DNA from: Raphanus sativus
Taxonomy: Eukaryota > Streptophyta > Magnoliopsida > Brassicales > Brassicaceae
Direction of reading: 5' to 3'
Assembly (NCBI RefSeq): GCF_000801105.2
Contig: NC_079519.1
Coordinates: 28,495,288 to 28,559,287 of the forward strand
Length of the DNA: 64,000 bases
Made by a program: the position numbers and the translations under genes. The first letter of the stretch is position 1. The number at the start of each line of letters is the position of its first letter. Below are positions 11,636 through 21,055 of this stretch, in pieces. The notes beneath the pieces were generated by a model. It saw nothing but the letters and a program-made list of their open reading frames with translations, was not told the DNA's origin and did no database searches.

Positions 11636-12416
11636 TAGGGCTGGGCGTCAATTACTCGTTACTCGCTTTAAACTCGCTATTTGACTTGTATCCGATTTGA
11701 AAATTCAAATACTCTTTGTTGTCAAGGCAAGTACAAGTCAACAATTTTCATTATTTACAATACCAAGTCAAGTATCATTATTATTTTTAGTACATGACTC
11801 GTTATGCCACGGTACTTGCTCCCTTATTTACTACTTGTTATTTGATCTATTAATTAATTACTTGTTCATATTTGTCTTTTCTTTAATTGCATTTAGAATT
11901 GGACATAAATATTCATTACTTTTTCTTATTGTTGTATTTTATTTTGTACTCATCTTGAGTTTTGAATCCTCATTGTCATTTAGTTAAATATTACATATTA
12001 ACAAGTACTAAAAGTTTAGTTATGTGACTTGTTATTACTTGTCTAAAGAAGATATTTTCTTATTTGTCTTCCTTATAATATTAATAAATATTTTGTTTAA
12101 AGTAATAATTCACATGTTATTTTAAGTAGAATAAGCAAAACAAACTTTCATGTCTATTTCTAGTAGAGTATTATTTAGTAAGTAGTTTTAAAATATTTTG
12201 AAAAAACTCGTAAATAGTTCACAAGTACTCGTAAATAGTAAGTAATAGAGTAAGACGAGTAATTTCCAAGTAATTCATTTTTGATAAAGTACTCGAAATA
12301 ACAAATACTCGTTTTTAACAAGTTAAGTACAAGTCAAAAAAATTATTACTCGTACACGGCAAATTAAGTCGCAAATAAACGCAAAATAACAAATACTCGT
12401 CTTGTGCCCAACCCTA
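11636..12416. mobile_element. Non-autonomous hAT element
   Basis: 781 bp with termini TAGGGCTGGGCG and the complement TAGGGTTGGGCA. A perfect 8 bp target duplication GATGAGGT lies at 11628-11635 and 12417-12424. The interior has repeated ACTCG/CGAGT motifs and no transposase. Confidence 0.93.
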
Positions 12417-12424
12417 GATGAGGT

Positions 12425-12900
12425 TTCTATTTATCATAAAATGGTATATGAATCCCAGAGTTAATCCTAACGGGTTATGTATCTGACGGATTTTCCTTCT
12501 AAACCCAATAAAATTTTGAGTTTGGGTTTTTGGATGTTATGCCAAGCTTGAGATCCATAACACAAAATCTTTCTCTTTCTTGTATTTAAAACCACAATAA
12601 CAGACTGATCCAAACTGTAGAAACCTAAAATCCCCATCATGATGATCATTGAACCTCGAAACTTAGATATGTGATGGATCCTTTGCCGGAAAGAGCTTCA
12701 AACATCGGTTAGGTCCCCTTTCTCGTCGCCTTCGCGAGTGTCTTTAAATTTGTTTTTCACCTTTAAGCTTTGATTATTAATTAATTAAGAGAATGGAAAA
12801 AACTTGAAATCGGAAAAAGTGAAAATGAGAATTTTTTTACTTTTGACTTAAGTGGAGTGATATATTACTTCATTTTTAGCATATTTTAAAGTAAAAGATA
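12425..12900. other. Intergenic, no gene recognised
   Basis: Mixed-composition DNA without a supported coding frame. It lies between the hAT element and a LINE fossil. Confidence 0.5.
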
Positions 12901-12904
12901 GACT

Positions 12905-13130
12905 GTAAGGAGCTCATTGCTATGATTAAGACCCTACTGCTTGGCCAAGTTTTGCGACAGAGCTGGAAAGGATAGAGACGCTACTGATATGCTTCCCAGA
13001 TTTCAACATCACATATGTTGCGTACACGCAATCAGTTTTCTGATTTTTTTAGCAAAAACAGCTAGATCTTTCCATAGGGAGCTACTTTTCATTGGTTGTT
13101 ATATTCCGTCAAGTTTAAGTAATAGAATAG
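12905..13130 (+). pseudogene. LINE RNase H domain fossil
   Basis: In two frames separated by a shift near 13040 the plus strand reads FATELERIETLLICFPDF and then FLAKTARSFHRELLFIGC. These are the last part of the RNase H (RVT_3) domain found at the C-terminus of plant LINE polyproteins. Only about 75 residues remain. Confidence 0.65.
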
Positions 13131-13165
13131 CCGTTTGTCGTCAAAAAAGTAAAAAGATAAAAAAA

Positions 13166-13510
13166 AAAACTATTTTTAACTTGATTAGACAAATTTAGAA
13201 TAACAGCACATAATTTTTCTTTTATTCTACGTTATTGTAGCAATGATGCTATCGAGTCACAACCTTAATATTGAATGGGAACAGCTAATTAAATATGTCG
13301 TTGCAATATATAGAATGTTTTGATCCCTAGTTTTAAGAAAACTATTTTTAACTTAATTAAACAAATTTAGAATTATTATACAGAACTTTTCTTTCACTCC
13401 ACATTATTATAGCAACGATGCTATCCAGTCACAACCTTAATCTTGAACGAGAAAAGCTAATTATATATGCCGTTGCCAGATATAGAATGTTTTCATCCCC
13501 TAGTTTAAAG
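13166..13510. repeat. Tandem repeat, two ~170 bp units upstream of RALF
   Basis: The block AACTATTTTTAACTT...TATAGAATGTTTTGATC occurs twice in a row, at about 13166-13335 and 13345-13510, with moderate divergence. It lies in the upstream region of the RALF-like gene and may contribute to its promoter; that part is inference. Confidence 0.8.
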
Positions 13511-13620
13511 AAAAGATCAACTAACTAAGCTATACTAAAATTATCCGTTTACTAAAAATTATGTGGTTGTAATTAATCATCATCCCAAAAGTAACTATTT
13601 GAAACACATCTATTATCTAC

Positions 13621-13628
13621 TATATAAG
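13621..13628 (+). promoter_or_regulatory. Putative TATA box of the RALF-like gene
   Basis: TATATAAG lies 159 bases before the chosen ATG, leaving room for a leader of about 125 bases. Confidence 0.5.
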
Positions 13629-13786
13629 CACCAATAAACTCTACTTCATAATCACAGAGCAAATTTCAAATACAATTAAATCATATAAATACAAAATAAT
13701 TGAGCTCCTAATAGGAGTTTCTCTTATAAACGATTTATATATTTAATTTATTTGGAAAATAAAAAATAACAAATAATTATAATAGT

Positions 13787-14020
13787 ATGGGGATGGCTAA
13801 AACTATTAAAGTTATTTTCTCTCTAGCTTTTGTGGTGTTCTTGGCTTTTGCAGCAACCAATATTGAGGCAAGATACATAAGCTATTTTGGCCTTCATAAA
13901 GGAGATCCCGAATTCGGTTGCAGTAAACTACACCCTCAATTCTGCAAGAAGGTACAAGCCAATCCTTATAGAAGAGGTTGTGAGGCTAGCCAACGTTGCC
14001 GTGATAACGCTCAAAAGTAG
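13787..14020 (+). CDS. RALF-like secreted peptide precursor
   Basis: An intronless 77-codon frame encodes a precursor with a hydrophobic signal peptide (about residues 1-28, ending near IEA) and then a short mature peptide. RALF hallmarks are present: a YISY motif just after the signal, the YRRGC motif, and four cysteines in two pairs. RALF peptides are secreted and bind FERONIA-type receptor kinases, raising apoplastic pH and regulating cell expansion. The MGM start and the lack of an RRXL cleavage site place it with the short Arabidopsis RALFL8/9-type members. A second Met at codon 3 could also serve as start. No RALF lies at this place in the Arabidopsis gene order I remember, so it may be a local gain. 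It abuts copy 3 of the triplicated segment. Confidence 0.88.
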   Translation: MGMAKTIKVIFSLAFVVFLAFAATNIEARYISYFGLHKGDPEFGCSKLHPQFCKKVQANPYRRGCEASQRCRDNAQK

Positions 14021-14031
14021 ACCACCACTCT

Positions 14032-16095
14032 TGCTTAATTTTTAAATGCCATCCCCATATTAATATCAAATGATTAATTCCATGTGTTTGTTATTTATAT
14101 TCTTTTATTGCTCATGTAACTGATTGTTACCCTATTATTTATGATAATCAATAAAATAATTATATTTATGTTATTTGTTCTTGTTATTTAACAATCTTTT
14201 GAGCTATTTTGATTGTTTAGCTACATTTTATCCAATAATATTTTTAATATATATTAGCCAGATTCACTTGTTGCAGCCTAGAATTAAAAAGAAAATACAA
14301 ACATTTCTCAAATAATCATTTGTATTTCTATCATTTTCAAAAAGAGTATTTGCACTAAATAACTAAAAACATAATTAAAAAAACAGTATAGACACTGTGC
14401 AGCTTTCATTGATCCAATGCTAATCCATCTGTACTAAATAAAATCAACTAAATTGAAGGTTTCTTAGGATGTCTATATAGAACAAAATATTTCCCACCAG
14501 CCATGTTAGCATAATTCACATGTAATTTACAAGATTGTGGGCTTCAGTTTCTTATCCATCATAGTTTTTCCTTATTATTTTAAAGAGCCCATTTGAAACC
14601 TAATTAACGTACTTATGTGGCTTCTAGCTTCTTCTTCTTCATTGACATGAAAAGTCTCTTGGCCTCCTTTAACCCCACGTCAAAGATAACTTCAAGCTTT
14701 CAATGCTTCTGTCTAGCCACCTCCCCCACTCTTGAGATCAATTACTACTCTGCAAACCTTTTTAAGCACCTTCATGACTAATGGCTTCTCAGATTTCGCA
14801 CTCTACTCCCTATATAAGCTCCAGTCGCATTTTCACTATTCACTAGAAGATAAAATTCATCCGAGCTAATTGATGGGAGTGAGATCAACCACAAAGTTTA
14901 GGTAATTTAAAATATAAATTTTGCTTTTCAATGAAAGTTTGCAATTTTCTGCAATTGAGTCAACTACTAGCATCTCTTTTGTTCGAATCCATCTTTTGGT
15001 AGATTCAGGTTTATTATAGGTTTTCAATTTAAAACAAATTGATAATTATTGGATTAGTTCTAACTTTTATATATTAGTTGATTTCCCATGTGGAATATAT
15101 ATATCCCTAATACTCTTTGATTTTATAAGAAGTGCTTAACACTATGTGTTTGATTCACCATCGTAAAGTTATGGTCTATGGAGTGGTTAAGCTTCCAATA
15201 AAATATGAAAGATAATCTCTCATCTGTTTGAAATGCCTTTTGCTTATTGTGAAACTACAAATGTTGTATCTGCAGCTTACATTGAAAGACATTTGATCTT
15301 TTGGTTTGACAGTCGTTTCTTTTCCGGCACGTTATGGTAAAAGGGTAAGTCTGGCTCAAACAGGTACGAAATCAATAATGCTTATTCGCTTAAAGCTATA
15401 TTGAAGGACGACATTGTTTTGGCAAAGCCACGTCGCAGCTCTAGGTTTCGGAAAAAAATCATTACTGATTCAAGTGCTAGTCTTGTATTACTTTGCCTCA
15501 GCAACGACTTTAGGTTGCCTTCCATTTGATATAATTTCCTTCGTAATCCTTCATTTCTCTTGCTAGACTGCCTTGGAAAGGCATTTGTGCAGGTACCAAA
15601 AAAAATCAGAATTATGATAAGAAGATCATTGAAAAGAAAAAGCGCTTTACATCTGTTGAAGGTAATAGTTCTGTTTACGGTTAAGGTCATCAATTTTAAG
15701 GTTTTCTCTTCGCTTTCTCTCTCTTCATGTCTCGATCCGCGATTTCTTTATGAGTCTTCCGACAGAGTCCACTTTGGTGAAGCTTTTCTTTGTTGATTTG
15801 GTCTATCCAGGTTTTGGAAGTGCAGGGAAGCTGCTATCGGACAGATCACAGATGGAAGAGATGACTATCTTCCAAAGAACGGTTTTTAAAATGACAGTTA
15901 GAAAAATTCAGTTGTGGGTAGTGAATTAGTGCTTCGATCTTTCTTAAAGTCAATTATGAATAGTGAATAGTGAATACTATTTACACTTTTTCCATCATAT
16001 TCATATATAATTAATTAATTTTTTTTCTGTCACGAATATAATTAATTAATTAATTATTGGCTCATCAAGAGACATTTTGTTTTGGTTTTATATAA
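14032..16095 (+). repeat. Triplicated segment, copy 3
   Basis: Aligns with 4485-6560 along its length and with copy 1. It starts a dozen bases after the RALF stop codon, has the TATA box at about 14811 and the short ATG frame at 14873, and keeps an extra stretch of about 24 bases near 15335-15360 that copy 2 lacks. Coding-like pieces near 15366-15450 (KDDIVLAKPRRSSRF) and 15560-15660 are unassigned. Confidence 0.85.
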
Positions 16096-16229
16096 TCTGA
16101 TCGTTGAGTTTTTTTTTCTTGCTTCTCTCTTACTCATGGAGAGGTCCTTATTATTAATACATTTCTAGTAGTAGATTTAATGTCTTTTTGAGCTTCCGCG
16201 AACCAAGCCTCGTCCTTGATACATCTCTC

Positions 16230-16850
16230 AGAAATTGACGCCGACAGTTGAACGACCTTGAGTATTCTTCAACTTGATATGTTGATGTTTGGATGAGCTG
16301 CTGGAGATTTTGAAGTGTAAGGAAGAAATGGGACAAATCGTGATGACCGTCTTCTATGGAGTAGATCCATCTGATGTGCGGAAACAGACAGGAGATTTTG
16401 GGATGGCTTTCAAGGACAAATGTAGTCGAGAAACAGAGAAGAATAGACGAAAATGGAGCCAAGCTTTGGAGTATGTGGGAAACATAGCCGGAGAGAAGTT
16501 CCGAAACAGGTTTGCGCTTCATTAACTATACTTTCTTTTTTCTTATATGATAATACAAGAGAACGAAAGGCTGAATGGGTTTCTTACTATAGGTTTTGAT
16601 GACTATGGTTTGAAGTATCATTTACAAAAAGAGCTGAATATTTTGAAACAAAGTAGGATGATCAGTGTGAGTCGTGTGACCAATTTAGGTCTAGAAGATT
16701 GGCTCCGTGACCATAGAGTGCTCATCATTCTTGATGAACAACATCAACTAGAGGCCTTGGCTAATAAAACTTCATGGTTTGGTCCTGGAAACCATGAAGT
16801 CAATGCTCATTGAGAACCAAGTCAAATCCGAGGACACTTTACCTATAACA
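16230..16850 (+). pseudogene. TIR-NBS-LRR resistance gene remnant
   Basis: 16289-16525 encodes the second half of a TIR domain ([20 protein letters not shown], then [10 protein letters not shown]), reaching the usual end of the TIR exon with a GNIAGE motif. After a short break, 16547-16813 encodes part of the NB-ARC domain, including a kinase-2-like stretch LIILDEQHQLEALA; the usual DD is changed to DE. The TIR N-terminus, P-loop, later NB-ARC motifs and all LRRs are missing, and a TGA interrupts the region just before the TIR frame. TNL genes cluster near the homologous Arabidopsis locus (At1g63730 and onward). It is a non-functional relic. Confidence 0.85.
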
Positions 16851-17118
16851 GGAAGGCAGTGATGAACTCCAGAGAATAAAGAGAAGTGTCTTGAAGATTT
16901 CAGATTTCTTGGTTGAAAGGGCTGTCCGCAAGATGAAGCAAATTGCATGTAATTAATATCTCTCTTATCTTGTTTCTGTCTTTGTCATATTAGTTTTTGC
17001 TTCCGTTAAGCAGCCTGCTGGCTGGCTATTATTGTAATCACATACTGGTGATCTTTGTCTTTCTTTACATTATCAATCCAAATAATTCAGACCAAAAAAA
17101 AGGCTGCTATTGAAACTG

Positions 17119-17208
17119 TCAATCCCTTGTTCTGTGACATTGTTTGGTGAGATATAATAGAAAGACCAAGTATAAAAACAAAGCCGAGATTTTGATGAAA
17201 ACTGCCAT
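17119..17208 (-). pseudogene. Decapitated DUF26 gene: signal peptide only
   Basis: The minus-strand ATG at 17206-17208 opens a 29-residue frame (MAVFIKISALFLYLVFLLYL...) that parallels the signal peptide of the gene at 17914-18762, then stops. The upstream DNA to about 17500 also matches the promoter and 5' flank of that gene (18765-19000), including a TATATAG box. The cysteine-rich domains are gone, replaced by unrelated sequence. This is a tandem duplicate that lost its body. Confidence 0.75.
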
Positions 17209-17913
17209 TTTCTTGTTCTTTCTTGTATATGAAGGTAGATTAAAAGAGAGGAGAAAGGTAGCCATTTATATAGGGAAAGATCTGGTTTTAGTTTAATTTA
17301 TTCAAATATATATAACGTACTAGACCAATTCATAGGGAGATCATATATAATAATTCTCTATCAGCTGGAAAGTCAGATGATTTCATCATGAATTTAACAA
17401 AAAAATGAGCTTTGCTATTAGCGAACGAAGTGAAACACGGACTTGGTGTATACAATTCTGGAAGGCAAAGATCTGACGCAAAATAGGAAACCAAATTCAA
17501 GAGGAAAGAAACAATCATTTGAAACTATTCTTTTAAGTACGTTGGTTCTTATTAATTATAAATTATATACAAGAAAATAGCACATCACACGTCACATAAA
17601 TTTGAAGAATACAAATATAAACAAAACTTCACAATCACTGAATTGGATCATAGACCCACAAGTGCTAACAACGAAGTTGCCATGGCTGTCATGAATATCC
17701 TTACATATATTTCGTTTCCTGTAATACAGAATAAATATATTAATGTTTGGGTTTTAGGTGCTTATTCTATTATCTTCCTGATAGTTGTATTTCATTATGA
17801 TAAAATCAAAATAAATTATATCATTTATAAATGAAAAAAATAGCGGATTTCTATCTAAAATATAAATACACTATTTCAGCATATATATAAACGCAAACAC
17901 AAATATGGACGAA

Positions 17914-18762
17914 TTAAAAAATAATCGAGGCCCCAGTATTATGCTTACCTTTCATAGCATGGACAGAGAATGAGCCACTGGGTGACTGAGTTGTTGGCAA
18001 ACCGCTTGTGTCATACTTCAAGAAACATTTAGGAATAAAGAATTGAGCAATACGAGCATTGTTACAACAGCTTGAGACTCCTTGGACCGCAAGTCTCAAG
18101 CAGACGCTGCAATTTGCTGGATCAAGATCAGGACTACACTGAACCATTGTGTCTAATGTATATGATCCATCGAAATTATTCACTTGTTTTCTATCCTTGA
18201 CGTAATAAGGTGTCGAAGAAGACAAAGAAGTCTTTGATGCTGTGAGGATAATTAGCTGCTCTACCTTGTCTGATAAGGTTCGTTGGAAAGGATTGAAGAA
18301 GGAATCAGGAAAAGAGGCGACAGAGTACCTAGAGGCCCAAGGCCCACTTTCGACGAGACTGAGGAAGGAAACGTTGGAGTACCGAACCATACACTCTTCG
18401 TAGTATACTATAGCATCTTTTATATTAGTGCAGTTGTTTGTAGTGATTTCTAGGGTTGCAGTCTTCACACAGTTCGAACAAGATGTTTTGGTGATGTCTC
18501 CACGACATAGGAACATGCCATGAATTGTGTCTGGGCTAATACCGACCGTGGCGTTGTAATAGGTTTCGAGAGAGGAACGGTCGCGGAGAGAGGATAGGAG
18601 GGTGTCACGGTTTGATTTGTATTGGCTAGTTTGTGTGAAGTTTTCGGATAATTTGTCGCAGAAAGTGTGCATATGTTGAGGTTGAGACATGATTTGGTGA
18701 GATAATAGAGAGACCAACAAGAAGTAAAACAAAAAAGCAGAGATTCTGATGAAAATTGCCAT
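17914..18762 (-). CDS. Cysteine-rich repeat secretory protein (DUF26)
   Basis: A 282-codon frame encodes a signal peptide (about residues 1-26) and two DUF26/Gnk2 domains, each with the C-x8-C-x2-C motif (CRGDITKTSCSNC near residue 86; CSPDLDPANCSVC near residue 208). There is no transmembrane or kinase part, so it is a secreted CRRSP, not a receptor kinase. This matches the At1g63550-At1g63600 cluster in the corresponding Arabidopsis interval. Such apoplastic proteins are ginkbilobin-like, and some bind mannose or act in defence. An AAAGGTAAGC near the 3' end could be a splice donor, so the last dozen residues may be intronic read-through and a downstream exon lost. Confidence 0.9.
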   Translation of the reverse strand: MAIFIRISAFLFYFLLVSLLSHQIMSQPQHMHTFCDKLSENFTQTSQYKSNRDTLLSSLRDRSSLETYYNATVGISPDTIHGMFLCRGDITKTSCSNCVKTATLEITTNNCTNIKDAIVYYEECMVRYSNVSFLSLVESGPWASRYSVASFPDSFFNPFQRTLSDKVEQLIILTASKTSLSSSTPYYVKDRKQVNNFDGSYTLDTMVQCSPDLDPANCSVCLRLAVQGVSSCCNNARIAQFFIPKCFLKYDTSGLPTTQSPSGSFSVHAMKGKHNTGASIIF

Positions 18763-18815
18763 TTTCTTGTTCTTTCTTATGTAGGAAGATAGTTTAAAAG
18801 AGAGGAGAAAGCTAG

Positions 18816-18826
18816 CAATATATATA
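18816..18826 (-). promoter_or_regulatory. Putative TATA box of the DUF26 gene
   Basis: A TATATATA run lies 55-65 bases upstream of the ATG on the minus strand. The same arrangement is kept in the decapitated copy near 17270. Confidence 0.55.
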
Positions 18827-18839
18827 GAGAAAGATCTTG

Positions 18840-19517
18840 TTTTAAGTTAAAACTAAATTCAAATAAATAATGTCCTATACCAATTCAGAGGGGGAATATA
18901 TAATAATTATTTTATCAGGTGAATAGTCAGATGGTTTCATCAATAAGAGATGAATCCAAATTTCTGAACTTAGAACATCATCTTTTATTTACTTGTTCTA
19001 TAAATCATTTATTAAAATTTAAAACTAAGACGAACACATAAAGTTGACAAAATATTTAGCTTTGTTAGCGTATGAATTGAAATAAGAAGAAATCAAGATT
19101 CGAGCCGTAAGACAAACAACCATTCGTATCAACCAAAAATATGCCGATATAAAAACCAAAATCCAAATAAAATAATTGTAAAATCCTCAACTCGTTTAGT
19201 TGAATATATTTTTAACTTTTTCATATTTTATTCGTCTCTTTTATGTATCTTAGCTAGAGATCTCTATAAGACCATTGGTTTAATCATCCCTTTTATGTAT
19301 GTTAATGTTACCCTAGTTAAAATAAAATTCGGTCATAATATTATTCATGCAATAACATGCATATATTTACTTTATATTGTTTGCTACTCTAAACCAAAAT
19401 AAAAAAAGAAACCCTACTTTGAAAACATCTCAGAAATTAGGGATTCAAAATAACCATTTGTAGTCATGAATTTTCTCCTGTCCATTATATCAAAATCACT
19501 TCAGAAAGTTGTCAGTT
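18840..19517. other. AT-rich intergenic DNA
   Basis: No gene seen. The part nearest the DUF26 gene is duplicated in the flank of the relic copy at 17280-17510. Confidence 0.5.
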
Positions 19518-19525
19518 AATTCTAG

Positions 19526-20447
19526 CTAGGGCTAAGCAAATAAACCGAATCCAAAATTCGAACTGAATCCTATTCGATAAAACGAATATGAATCGATCTA
19601 AATCTGACATAAATACCGAATGAATCTTGTTTTATGATATTATGGGTTATGGATTTTATCTAATAAAACCCGAACCTAAATGGTTAGCCGATAAAACCCA
19701 AAATATCTAAAATCTCAAAAAATATTTATACCAAACATGATCTTAATTTCTAATATGTATCCAAAATACAATAAGATATTGTTGGATATCTGAAATAATT
19801 ATCTATTACATGAATATTTGACTCAAATACTTAGTTTAATTTTTGGAATTTGGTTAATATTAATGTGTTTATATTTTGACAATTTTATTTCAAAATTAAA
19901 TTATAAATAAGTTTGAATTTCAAGTTTAAACAATGCTTTTAAGTTTAAATAGAATTCCTTAGATTTATAGAGTTGCTAGTTATTAAATTTTAATTTTTTT
20001 ACCTTCAATTATGTATGATTTTCGTATATATAAGGCTTTGGTTTGTTATAATATATCAGATGATGTTACTGATAGTTCAAAGAATGGTCTTGTATGGTTG
20101 ATAAACGAGTCTTCCATAGTCATTTTGAAATAAAACAATATAGTTTGAGTAAGCAACATAATTTTTTTTAATTATTGATATATTGAGTTTTAATTAAGTA
20201 CAAATTAATAATTTTGGAACCGATAACCCGATAAATATCTGAAACCAAAACTATTTCGGATTCAAACCAAAACTAAACCCGAATCCAAACCGACTAAATC
20301 CGAATCGAATCTGAATCAAATCCGACCCAAACTTCTATAAGATTTGAATGGGGCAGTAATTCATGGACTCAAAAGTTTGAATCCTAATGAATCCGAAAAT
20401 CCAAAACCCGAACCTAAACCTGATTGAGAACCCAATTGCCCAACCGT
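19526..20447. mobile_element. Non-autonomous hAT-like element
   Basis: 922 bp between two copies of the 8 bp target AATTCTAG (19518-19525 and 20448-20455). The termini are only roughly inverted (CTAGGGCTAAGCAAA against ACGGTTGGGCAATT). The interior is AT-rich with repeated CCGAATC/GAACC motifs and no transposase. A CACTA element is inserted exactly at the right target copy. Confidence 0.7.
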
Positions 20448-20469
20448 AATTCTAGCACTACAAGAAAAC

Positions 20470-20960
20470 ACGCTGAATTCCGACGGAGGTTCCGACGGAC
20501 CAAAGTGTCGTCGGACAAATTTGACGATTTTCCGACCAATTTCTGACGGAAGCAAAAAATAAGAGGTCGTCGGAATTCCGTCAGTAAATACTGACGGAAT
20601 TCCGACGAAACAGGGTTCGTCGGTATATACCGACGACTATCCGACGATATTCCGATCAACAATTATATCCGTTGGGGTCGTCAGTATTCCGTCGGTATAT
20701 ACCGACGGAATTCTGACGAACCCTTGTTCGTCGGCATATACCGACGACTATCTGACGATATTCTGATCAACAGATATAACCGTTGAGGTCGTCGGTATTC
20801 CGTCAGAAAATACCGACGAATTTCTGATGGACTATGTGACCGTTGCCGACAAATCCATATGACCGTTTTATAGCCGTTTAAAATTTGTAAATACCGACGG
20901 AATTCCGACGCACTGCTTTATGTCCGTCGGAATTCCGTCAGAAATTCGTCGGAAAGCCGT
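20470..20960. repeat. CACTA left subterminal repeat region
   Basis: Many short direct and inverted units around TCCGACGGAATTCCGACGA and TCGTCGGTATATACCGACGA. Such arrays near both ends bind the TnpA-type protein during transposition. Confidence 0.9.
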
Positions 20961-21055
20961 AACCAATTTCCTATAAATTCAACTCCTCCTCATTTCAACT
21001 CTTCACTCCTCATTCTCTCTTCATTCTCTTTGATCATAACAATTCCGTAAAAATC

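Noticed and set aside
15382..15693. 103-codon minus-strand frame in triplicated copy 3
   Set aside because: The matching frame in copy 2 is shorter and shifted, so it is not conserved between the copies.
16154..16522. 122-codon minus-strand frame
   Set aside because: Antisense to the TIR-domain remnant, which is clearly coding-derived on the plus strand.
20470..20960. Regularly repeated short units that superficially resemble a CRISPR array
   Set aside because: Units are inverted as well as direct, spacing is irregular, they sit at the end of a CACTA transposon, and the host is a plant.
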